Below, piece after piece: positions 38,980-46,783 of a stretch of 46,783 nt of DNA. The notes below the pieces were generated by a model. That model saw only the letters and a program-made list of their open reading frames with translations, was not told the origin of the DNA and ran no database searches. A program made the position numbers and the translations under genes. Origin of the DNA: Bacteroidota bacterium (lineage in GTDB: Bacteria; Bacteroidota; Bacteroidia; B-17B0; Aurantibacillaceae); the NCBI GenBank assembly GCA_021323535.1, contig JAJONO010000034.1:1-46783 (forward strand), read 5' to 3'. The number at the start of each line of letters is the position of its first letter. Position 1 is the stretch's first letter.

Positions 38980-41900
38980 TTAAAATAAATTATTTTTCAG
39001 ATAATCCTTAGGTGCGAATTTATGCAAATTCAATGTAAAACGTATCCTCTGCCAGAAATCAACCTGGTTGAGGTCAAGCGTGTTCTGTATGTCGCTGCTG
39101 TAAGCCAAAGGAACATATACTTCGATGATATCTTTCCATAAAGTAATATTCAAACCTGCGCACCATAGATATTTATCATTAAGCATCGCTCTTCCGTCTG
39201 TAGTTCCTATATCGGCAAAAACTTTTACGGGGAGTATAAATAATTTTGGTGATTTAATGTTTACAGCCGCAATCCATTCTGTAGTTTGACCAAGAGGGGT
39301 CCAAACTTTCATGGCACCATCAACATCATTAAACTGACTGAATCCAAAACCATTAAATTCATTTCTCGCCACAAAATTAGCATTGAACAAATAGTCATTA
39401 TAACCATTGTGCCCACTCAGACGGAATGCGTAAGGACCTCTGTCACCTTGGTCGCCGCCTACAAAACCTCCTGCAAATAATCGCACACTCATGTAATGTT
39501 TTTTACCAACGGTAATCTGCTGGTTGAACGTTGCTGATAGTTTTGCCATGTTCATGTTGTTCTGCAGATCAACGTAAAATGAAAACGGATGAGTAACGCG
39601 GTTATGGTATAATTTATATTCTACCTGGTTAATGAAGGAATAGGTTTGCTTTTTGCGTGGGCCGGCAATAGCGAAACTTTGCAAAGGAGAATTGTCGAGA
39701 CTATCTATAAAAAGATTGTTCCCTGTAAAAGTGATATATTGATTAACCGGGCTTGTCTCGTGTTTCTTTTTAATTTCCATTTGTAGGAACGGCGCCACTT
39801 TTATATAATTGTAATAAAGATCATTGAAACGCGTACCAAGATTTTCATTCATGATACTCGTATTAAAATAATCATAAGCGAATGATTTTACTTTGGTCCC
39901 AAAAGTAATTTTCTTAAAAGCATCGTTAGGGTAAAAATGATAATTGAACTCACCAAAGCCTGTCAAGTTCATGGTGTTGAACGCAAACATAGGAATGATC
40001 TGGTATTCGAATTTTTTCTCGTAGATGCTGATATTATGTAACGCCAGGCCAACCAAGGCGCCGTTATAAAAATTAGCGCCTCCAACGGGTGTGTAAAATA
40101 TCTGGGTTTTTGAAGGGTTTTCAAGCTGAGTTAAGAATCTGAACTCAACAGGTTTTGCTTTCTTAAAAATCCCCGTTGTTCTAATCCTGTTATTCCTACG
40201 GTTAATGTCAGGCATCCTGTCGAGCCCGTCAATTTTAAAATAATCCACTTCCGCAGCAGGAAAGCCAACAGTTTTTGTTCCTGTAAATCCATTGAACCAT
40301 ACCGTGCCGTGAGGTTTGTTGTTTTTGAATCCATATACATTGATGGGGGTAGGCGTTCCGGTAAGATTTTTTATTTTTAGTACGTAGCTGCCATCCGAAT
40401 TTCTTTTTACGCGTTTTATTTTATAATCAATTTTGTCATTGGTGGTAATGAGATGGTCAGTGAACCACTTCAGATCCATTCCACTGAAATAACTGAGTGT
40501 TTTCGACAGGTCCTCCGGTGAAGGATGCTTGAATTTAAATTGCTCGTAATAAAACTGCATGGCTTTATCAAGGTTTTCTTCGCCCATGTAATCCATGAGG
40601 TAATCAAATACAATAGCAGTTTTAGCGTAAACAATAAATCCGTAATTAAGCTGAGTAAATTCCTGCGCCGGAAGATTGATAGGCTGGTCGGAGTTAGATC
40701 TTGCCGAATAAAAATACCCTGTTTCTTTTTCGCGCCAGTAGGCCACCTTGTTCGCACCAAGAAATTTAAAAGTAGAATCGCGCCCGAGATATTCAACCAA
40801 TTTACTGGCGGGATATTTTGCACGGATGTAACGAAGTTCATAAAAGGAATTCAGGCCTTCATCCATGGCTGGATAATCCCTTTCATTACTTCCCAATATT
40901 CCGTAAAACCAGTTGTGACCAACTTCGTGAGCGATGGTAACATCCAGTTCAAAAGCATTATCCATATCGCCAATAACGGTAATGTTCGGATATTCCATTC
41001 CTCCTCCGGCCATGATGGTTCCGTCAACCGCGGTAACATTGTTATAAGGGTAATCGCCATTGAGGTACGAATAAAAAATGGTGGATTCGTTCACATAACT
41101 GATAGCGTCTTTCCAGAGCGAAAAATTCTTGTTGGTGAAAAATACCCAGGTATCCACCGTTCTTTTTGTATTAGGAAGAACGATCTGATCATGTATCACA
41201 TTAAAACGTTTATCGGCGAACCATGCGAAATCATGCACGCGGAATTGCTTGAAACGAACAGTCTTCATTTCCTTTGACGATTCAGGAAACTTCATTTCCT
41301 TTTCACGAAAATCTCCTTTATCCAGGCGTTCGAGTGTTTGTCCCACTTTTTCATTGAGGAAATTTTCTTCTTCGTCAGCGTCGATACGATCACCGGTAGC
41401 AGATAAAAGATAATTTTTCGGAAGTGTGATGCTCACATCAAAACTTCCAAACTCACTGTAAAATTCTCCCTGATCGAGGTAAGGCATAGGATGCCAGCCT
41501 GAGTTATCGAACACAGCCGGTTTAGGATACCATTGCGTGATGAAATATGCCTGCCCGGTATGACCAAGTCGTGAAAACTTCGCATCCGGAATTTTGACAA
41601 AGAAAGGTGTTGTTATCTTAATAGTATCAAGTGAACGCATGGGCTCGTTCAGAATTAATTTGCAGATGTCGGGATGGTGTTCGTCGTACTCAAGCTTTAC
41701 AGATTTTCCGTTTACTTTAAAATCGAGACTGTCGATATATCCGCGTTCTTCGGGTTTCGAAAAATAAAAACTGGTATTTTTTTGCAGGAGTAATTGTTTT
41801 GCTAAAGCCGTATGATTATTCTTGTAAGCATTGGGCCACAGATGAAAATAAATAAAGCTTAATCCTTTATCTGAATTGTTGATGTACTGGATTTCTTCCG

Positions 41901-42063
41901 TTGCACGTAAAGTATGAACCTTATCATCAAGTGTTACGTTGATCTTATAATTTACCTCCTGTTGAAAATAAGTTTGCTGCGCCAGAAGGTTCTGGCACAA
42001 AATACAAATCGCCACAAACCATTTGCAGCGATCTGGATTTAACTTATACTTTTTTCTCATCAA
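38980..42063 (-). CDS. Secreted M1 family metallopeptidase with barrel-like C-terminal region
   Basis: A 1027-residue exported protein with an N-terminal signal (hydrophobic WFVAICILCQNLLAQ, about 15-29). The peptidase half shows GGGMEYP at 353-359 and HEVGHNW, where His379, Glu380 and His383 lie, with Glu402 (DEGLNS) as the third zinc ligand. The last 400 residues, from about 640, are strands of alternating polar and apolar residues with many aromatics and end in Phe (NNLF), which resembles an outer-membrane barrel. It lies 13 bp after the thioredoxin-like gene and abuts lpxH. Confidence 0.9.
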   Translation of the reverse strand: MMRKKYKLNPDRCKWFVAICILCQNLLAQQTYFQQEVNYKINVTLDDKVHTLRATEEIQYINNSDKGLSFIYFHLWPNAYKNNHTALAKQLLLQKNTSFYFSKPEERGYIDSLDFKVNGKSVKLEYDEHHPDICKLILNEPMRSLDTIKITTPFFVKIPDAKFSRLGHTGQAYFITQWYPKPAVFDNSGWHPMPYLDQGEFYSEFGSFDVSITLPKNYLLSATGDRIDADEEENFLNEKVGQTLERLDKGDFREKEMKFPESSKEMKTVRFKQFRVHDFAWFADKRFNVIHDQIVLPNTKRTVDTWVFFTNKNFSLWKDAISYVNESTIFYSYLNGDYPYNNVTAVDGTIMAGGGMEYPNITVIGDMDNAFELDVTIAHEVGHNWFYGILGSNERDYPAMDEGLNSFYELRYIRAKYPASKLVEYLGRDSTFKFLGANKVAYWREKETGYFYSARSNSDQPINLPAQEFTQLNYGFIVYAKTAIVFDYLMDYMGEENLDKAMQFYYEQFKFKHPSPEDLSKTLSYFSGMDLKWFTDHLITTNDKIDYKIKRVKRNSDGSYVLKIKNLTGTPTPINVYGFKNNKPHGTVWFNGFTGTKTVGFPAAEVDYFKIDGLDRMPDINRRNNRIRTTGIFKKAKPVEFRFLTQLENPSKTQIFYTPVGGANFYNGALVGLALHNISIYEKKFEYQIIPMFAFNTMNLTGFGEFNYHFYPNDAFKKITFGTKVKSFAYDYFNTSIMNENLGTRFNDLYYNYIKVAPFLQMEIKKKHETSPVNQYITFTGNNLFIDSLDNSPLQSFAIAGPRKKQTYSFINQVEYKLYHNRVTHPFSFYVDLQNNMNMAKLSATFNQQITVGKKHYMSVRLFAGGFVGGDQGDRGPYAFRLSGHNGYNDYLFNANFVARNEFNGFGFSQFNDVDGAMKVWTPLGQTTEWIAAVNIKSPKLFILPVKVFADIGTTDGRAMLNDKYLWCAGLNITLWKDIIEVYVPLAYSSDIQNTLDLNQVDFWQRIRFTLNLHKFAPKDYLKNNLF

Positions 42064-42076
42064 CGAGGTAAACTTG

Positions 42077-43249
42077 TTAATGAGCGTGATCGTGTTCTCC
42101 TTCGTGAACCGGCTTACCTGCTAAAGCATTTTCTACTGCTTTTTCAAGTTCGGCGCCACGTAAAGCTTTCGCTAAGATCTTTCCTTCTTTATCAAGAAGA
42201 ACTGTGTAAGGAATTCCGCTCACACCGTATAATTTCACCGCGTCAGAATCCCAGAATTTAAGATCACTGACCTGTGGCCACGTAATACCATCTTTTGCAA
42301 TGGCCTGTACCCACGCGTCTTTTTCTTTATCGAGAGAAACTCCATAAATCTCAAAACCTTTGTCTTTGAATTTGGCGTAGGTTTTTACAACGTTTGGCAT
42401 TTCCTTGCGACATGGGCCGCACCAACTTGCCCAGAAATCTATCAATACAACTTTACCTCTTAACGAAGAAAGGGCAATGTTTTTTCCTTCGGGCGAAGGC
42501 AGATCAATTTCAGGGGCTTCCATGCCGCTGGTTGTTGCAAGTATTTTGTTTACTACTTCATGAAAGGTTCTTACAGTTCTGTCGTGAGGAAATCTTTTCG
42601 ATAAACCAATATCAAGGGCTTTGTAAAGCGCCCCGTACTTTTCAGGATCCATGCCCTGAATGGCCATGATCGAAGCATACTTATCAGTGTTTGCCTGAAT
42701 TTTTGCGGCAAGCTGACTGTAAAGTCCGTTCATGATAGCTTCATAAGGTGCCTGGAAAATTTTGCTGAGAGAATCCATTCTGAGCGAATCCATTTTAACG
42801 GTTTGCATGGCGCCCTGAAAAGCCTGGTTCAATGAATCAAGCGAAATTTTATTTTTCTTGGTAATCTCCTGGTATTCTACAAATAAAGCTGTTTCAGGTG
42901 AACCAACTGCTTTGTAGGTATTGCCCAGGTCTTTCATGTCGCCGGTAATGGTTACTTTATCGGTGCTATCGAGAACAAGCATGGCAAAATTCTGAGGGCT
43001 GGTTTTAATTCTGTAGAAACCGATGAAAGGTTTGTAATCTTTGAATTCGAAATTTCCGTTTTCATCTACAATAACACTGTCAACCAATACCGGAGCTGGA
43101 TTAGTGAGTTTTTCAAGAAAGAGCATTTCGCCTTTTGAATTGGAAAGTGTTCCTTTTAATTCGAAACCGCTTGTTTTTTCAGGCTCGCTGCATGAACTGA
43201 ATGTTACTACTGCTGCTATTGCGACTAACGCGTTAATGAGTTTTTGCAT
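42077..43249 (-). CDS. TlpA-like thioredoxin-fold lipoprotein with DUF4369-type N-terminus
   Basis: A 390-residue lipoprotein: signal peptide with lipobox cysteine at residue 20 (VTFSSC). Residues 28-115 are a DUF4369-like beta domain, then a helical linker, and a thioredoxin fold from about 240 with WCGPC, Cys277 and Cys280. It ends in a short His-rich tail (EGEHDHAH). It is probably an envelope disulfide reductase or isomerase. It sits three bases after gatB and before the M1 peptidase, so it is co-transcribed with them. Confidence 0.92.
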   Translation of the reverse strand: MQKLINALVAIAAVVTFSSCSEPEKTSGFELKGTLSNSKGEMLFLEKLTNPAPVLVDSVIVDENGNFEFKDYKPFIGFYRIKTSPQNFAMLVLDSTDKVTITGDMKDLGNTYKAVGSPETALFVEYQEITKKNKISLDSLNQAFQGAMQTVKMDSLRMDSLSKIFQAPYEAIMNGLYSQLAAKIQANTDKYASIMAIQGMDPEKYGALYKALDIGLSKRFPHDRTVRTFHEVVNKILATTSGMEAPEIDLPSPEGKNIALSSLRGKVVLIDFWASWCGPCRKEMPNVVKTYAKFKDKGFEIYGVSLDKEKDAWVQAIAKDGITWPQVSDLKFWDSDAVKLYGVSGIPYTVLLDKEGKILAKALRGAELEKAVENALAGKPVHEGEHDHAH

Positions 43250-43252
43250 GTG

Positions 43253-44704
43253 TTATTTTTCTAATGTTTCTTTTACGAGTTGATTTAATAATTTCGGATC
43301 AGCTTTTCCTTTAGTTGCTTTCATTACTTCGCCAACGAACATGCCAAGAAGACCAACTTTTCCGCTTTTGTATTCTGCAACCTTTGCAGGGTTTTTTGAG
43401 AGCGCATCATTGATGAGATTCTGTAATTCGTCGCTGTTGCTGTTTTGAATAAGATCGAGCTCTTTCGCCAGATTTTCAACGCCTTTATCAGGGTTATTCG
43501 CCAGCTCAGGAAATAAACGTTGCGAAGCTGCTGCGTTACTTAGCGCGCCACTGTCAATTAGTTTAATGATGTCGGCAATTTTTTCCGGCTTTAATGTGAA
43601 TTCTGAAATAGTGAGCGCTCTTTCATTAAGGAAAGCTTTAACAGGACCCATTACCCAGTTAGCGGCGCTTTTATAATTGGAAGTATGTTTAATAAGCTCG
43701 TTATAAAAAGCGGCAACCTCTTTCAATTCTATAAGTTGCGTTGCATCGTAATCACTGAGCTTATAATCTTTGGTGTAAATCGTAAATAACTGGTCGGGAA
43801 GAACTGGAAGATTGGCTTTTACAGAATTGATGTATTCCTGTGTAACATAAACCGGTTGAAGATCCGGCTCAGGGAAATAACGGTAATCGTTCGCGTTTTC
43901 TTTGCTCCGTAATGAAAAAGTTAATCCGTTAACAGCATCAAAACTTCTTGTTTCTACCGCGATAGGTTTTCCTTCTTCAACTAAATCTATCTGGCGTTTA
44001 ATTTCAAAATCAATGGCGCGCTGAACATTACGGAAAGAGTTCATGTTTTTTACTTCCACTTTTTTTCCGAATTCTTTCGCACCTTTTAAACGAACCGAAA
44101 TATTAGCATCGCAACGTAAAGAACCTTCTTCCATATTACCATCACAGATATCAAGGTAACGTACAAGCTTTCTTACTTCGGTAAGATAAGCATAAGCTTC
44201 TTCGCCGCTGCGCAGATCGGGTTCAGTTACAATTTCAAGAAGAGGTGTTCCGGCACGATTCAAATCTACCAGTGTTTCAAAAGGATCGATATCGTGAAGA
44301 CTTTTTCCAGCATCTTCTTCCATGTGAATGCGCGTAAGATTCACTTTCTTTTCAATTCCGTCTTTTAATTTAGCAATGATAAACCCACCGGTACAAATAG
44401 GAGTTTTATCCTGAGTGATCTGGTAGCCCTTGGGTAAATCGGCGTAGAAATAATTTTTACGCGCGAATTGGTTCTCTTCACGGATATCTGCATTTACAGC
44501 GATTCCGAGTTTTACCGCGAATTCAATAGCGCGTTTGTTTACTACGGGTAAAGTTCCGGGGTGACCCAATGTTACCACACTCACATTGGTATTTGGTAAT
44601 GCGCCGTATTCAGAAATATCGCTGCTATACATTTTTGTTTTTGTAAGCAACTGAATGTGGCACTCTAAACCAATAACAGTTTCGTATTTATCGTATACGC
44701 TCAT
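43253..44704 (-). CDS. gatB: Aspartyl/glutamyl-tRNA amidotransferase subunit B
   Basis: A 483-residue GatB, part of the complex that amidates mischarged Glu-tRNAGln and Asp-tRNAAsn. The start VIGLECHIQLLTKTKMYSSD, the block GTPLLEIVTEPDLRSGEEA, the zinc-region-like MEEGSLRCDANISVR and the C-terminal YqeY-type end are all present. It starts 20 bp after secA and ends just before the lipoprotein gene. The other subunits are outside the window. Confidence 0.98.
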   Translation of the reverse strand: MSVYDKYETVIGLECHIQLLTKTKMYSSDISEYGALPNTNVSVVTLGHPGTLPVVNKRAIEFAVKLGIAVNADIREENQFARKNYFYADLPKGYQITQDKTPICTGGFIIAKLKDGIEKKVNLTRIHMEEDAGKSLHDIDPFETLVDLNRAGTPLLEIVTEPDLRSGEEAYAYLTEVRKLVRYLDICDGNMEEGSLRCDANISVRLKGAKEFGKKVEVKNMNSFRNVQRAIDFEIKRQIDLVEEGKPIAVETRSFDAVNGLTFSLRSKENANDYRYFPEPDLQPVYVTQEYINSVKANLPVLPDQLFTIYTKDYKLSDYDATQLIELKEVAAFYNELIKHTSNYKSAANWVMGPVKAFLNERALTISEFTLKPEKIADIIKLIDSGALSNAAASQRLFPELANNPDKGVENLAKELDLIQNSNSDELQNLINDALSKNPAKVAEYKSGKVGLLGMFVGEVMKATKGKADPKLLNQLVKETLEK

Positions 44705-44724
44705 TTAAGTTTCTTAAATATCAA

Positions 44725-46783
44725 TTAAGCATTTTGTCCGTGGCAGGCCTTGTATTTTTTACCACTGCCGCAAGGACAAGGATCGTTTCTTCCGATCTTT
44801 TGTTCAACGCGGATAGGCTGGATCTTTGGTTTTTGCTGAACCTGTTCTTCGCTCTTGTTTTCAGTTAAACTATCGGTTCTGCTCTCCACTAATTTCTCTT
44901 TTTTCTGAACCGGCTGCTCCTGCGTAAATCTTGCCTGTTGTGGTTGGTTTTCATTCTGAGGTAAGCCGCCTTTCATTAAGAAAGAAATGATCTCTTTATT
45001 TGTTTTAATGATCATATCCTTGAATAAATTGAACGATTCAAGTTTGTAGATCACCAACGGATCTTTTTGTTCGAGAGCTGCGTTTTGTACAGCTTGCTTT
45101 AAATCATCGAGTTCACGTAAATGTTCTTTCCATGAATCGTCGATCATGTGAAGCACCACCGCTTTTTCAAATCCAAGGAAAAGTTCACGACCTTTTGTTT
45201 CGTAAGCTTTTTTCAGATTTTCAATCACACGTAAAACACGGATACCATCGGTGAAGAGTGTTTCAATATTCTGGTAAGCGTTGTTCGGATTGGTATAAAC
45301 GTCTTTTACAACCGGGAAAACCATATCACTTACCGTGTGAGCTTTTTCAGTGTAATGTTTCTGGACGGCTGTAAATAATTGCTGAATAAGATCGTCTTCT
45401 TTAGAAGATTTGAATTGTGCGTCAGAGATCGGGCTTTCAACTCCGAATATTTTTATACACTCCAGGTTAAATCCTTCGTAATCTCCGGAGTCTTTATATT
45501 CTTCCACCATGCTTGTAGAAACTTCGTACATCATGTTGGCAATATCAATACTTAATTTATCTCCGTAAAGAGCGTTTCTTCTTCTGCGGTAGATCACATC
45601 ACGCTGAGCGTTCATTACGTCATCGTATTCGATCAAACGCTTACGGGTTCCGAAATGGTTTTCTTCAACTTTTTTCTGCGCGCGCTCAATCGATTTGGTG
45701 ATCATGCTGTGTTGTATCACTTCACCTTCTTTTAATCCCATGCGATCCATTAACGAAGCAATACGCTCGCTTCCGAATAAACGCATAAGATTATCTTCCA
45801 ATGAAACGAAGAACTGGGAACTTCCGGGATCTCCCTGACGTCCTGCACGACCACGTAACTGCCTGTCGACACGACGACTCTCGTGGCGTTCTGTACCGAT
45901 GATGGCTAAACCACCTGCTTCTTTAACGCCAGCGCCAAGTTTAATATCGGTACCACGACCAGCCATGTTGGTAGCAATGGTCACAGTTCCGGCCTGACCT
46001 GCTTCAGCAACAATGTCGGCCTCTTTCGCGTGTAATTTCGCGTTGAGTACATTGTGTTTAATGCCACGAAGCTTAAGCATACGGCTGAGTAATTCAGAAA
46101 TATCAACTGTGGTTGTACCAATAAGAACAGGTCTTCCTGCAGCAACGAGTTTTACAACTTCATCAATTACTGCGTTATATTTTTCTCGTTTTGTTTTGTA
46201 AACTAAATCCTGCTCGTCTTTACGCGTAATAGAACGGTTGGTTGGAATTTCAACCACATCTAATTTGTAAATATCCCAGAACTCCTGCGCTTCCGTAGTT
46301 GCGGTACCGGTCATACCGGCGAGTTTGTTGTACATACGGAAATAATTCTGCAAAGTGATGGTAGCATAGGTTTGTGTTGCTGCTTCGATCTTCACATTTT
46401 CCTTTGCTTCAATGGCCTGGTGTAATCCGTCGCTGTAACGACGTCCTTCCATGATACGGCCTGTTTGCTCGTCAACGATCTTCACTTGCCCTTCATCAAT
46501 TACATATTCCTGGTCGCGATCAAAAACCGTGTAAGCTTTTAAGAGTTGGTTCACGGTGTGAATGCGTTCGCTCTTGATGCTGAATTCCTGCATTACTTTT
46601 TCTTTTGCAGCAGTTTTCGCTTTCGGGTCAACAATGTTCTTTTCAATTTCGGCCACTTCTTCTCCAACGTTTGGAATCACGAAAAATTTAGGATCGTCGG
46701 AGTTTCCGGTTAAGAAATCAATTCCTTTTTCAGTTAATTCAACATGATTGTTTTTTTCGTCAATGGTGAAATACAATTCAACA
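44725..46783 (-). CDS. secA: Preprotein translocase ATPase SecA (N-terminus cut by window edge)
   Basis: About 686 C-terminal residues of SecA, the motor that pushes proteins through SecYEG. The frame is open through the right edge, so the true start is outside. The visible part holds the second half of the motor ([46 protein letters not shown]), the helical scaffold and the zinc-binding tail [17 protein letters not shown], with a glutamine-rich linker before it. Four cysteine/histidine ligands of the SEC-C motif are intact. Confidence 0.98.
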   Translation of the reverse strand, partial: VELYFTIDEKNNHVELTEKGIDFLTGNSDDPKFFVIPNVGEEVAEIEKNIVDPKAKTAAKEKVMQEFSIKSERIHTVNQLLKAYTVFDRDQEYVIDEGQVKIVDEQTGRIMEGRRYSDGLHQAIEAKENVKIEAATQTYATITLQNYFRMYNKLAGMTGTATTEAQEFWDIYKLDVVEIPTNRSITRKDEQDLVYKTKREKYNAVIDEVVKLVAAGRPVLIGTTTVDISELLSRMLKLRGIKHNVLNAKLHAKEADIVAEAGQAGTVTIATNMAGRGTDIKLGAGVKEAGGLAIIGTERHESRRVDRQLRGRAGRQGDPGSSQFFVSLEDNLMRLFGSERIASLMDRMGLKEGEVIQHSMITKSIERAQKKVEENHFGTRKRLIEYDDVMNAQRDVIYRRRRNALYGDKLSIDIANMMYEVSTSMVEEYKDSGDYEGFNLECIKIFGVESPISDAQFKSSKEDDLIQQLFTAVQKHYTEKAHTVSDMVFPVVKDVYTNPNNAYQNIETLFTDGIRVLRVIENLKKAYETKGRELFLGFEKAVVLHMIDDSWKEHLRELDDLKQAVQNAALEQKDPLVIYKLESFNLFKDMIIKTNKEIISFLMKGGLPQNENQPQQARFTQEQPVQKKEKLVESRTDSLTENKSEEQVQQKPKIQPIRVEQKIGRNDPCPCGSGKKYKACHGQNA

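Noticed and set aside
40525-41277. 250-codon open frame on the plus strand
   Set aside because: It is fully antisense to the peptidase domain of the M1 gene, including HEVGHNW, and its translation has no family features.

Overview
The window reads as a Bacteroidota chromosome, most likely close to the Flavobacteriales. Supporting signs are promoter boxes of the Bacteroidota type (TAnnTTTG), an UpxY-type NusG paralogue, an XrtF exosortase with a PID-CTERM substrate, MBOAT/SGNH pairs, and a TlpA-type lipoprotein thioredoxin. This is inferred from gene families; no 16S or tRNA gene is visible. I saw no rRNA, tRNA or CRISPR array.

Region 1 (1-10215, all minus strand) is a polysaccharide locus. 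Read in transcription order it holds a Wzc-like tyrosine autokinase, a winged-helix regulator, an UpxY antiterminator, a Wzm/Wzt ABC exporter, a sugar-nucleotide epimerase, an MBOAT O-acyltransferase with its SGNH partner, and a DegT-type sugar aminotransferase cut by the left edge. The last seven overlap or nearly overlap, so they look like one operon. Region 2 (10448-12976, plus) diverges from it: a 74-residue PID-CTERM protein, exosortase XrtF, an XrtF-associated membrane protein, and glyA. Region 3 (12977-22794) is mostly housekeeping: a REP-like inverted repeat, a secreted protein, a nucleoside transporter, queG, a secreted protein paired with an M48 peptidase, and a two-subunit (class III type) polyhydroxyalkanoate synthase phaE/phaC.

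Region 4 (about 22821-34040) is an accessory island. It sits between phaC and ilvE and is bounded by two inverted copies of a roughly 80 bp element whose terminators point inward. It carries a TIR-DUF4431 protein and a KAP P-loop ATPase in one two-gene unit, an XRE regulator facing a near-perfect operator palindrome, a DUF2130 coiled-coil nuclease-like protein, a PD-(D/E)xK nuclease-like protein, an IS1595-type transposase and several small unknown genes. It looks like a defence-type cargo region, and the TIR/KAP pair is the best candidate for an undescribed system.

Region 5 (34337-46783, minus) returns to core genes: ilvE, then a closely spaced run read from secA through gatB, a thioredoxin lipoprotein, an M1 peptidase with a barrel-like tail, lpxH, and a second MBOAT/SGNH pair. 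Both ends of the window cut a gene: the C-terminus of DegT on the left and the N-terminus of SecA on the right.
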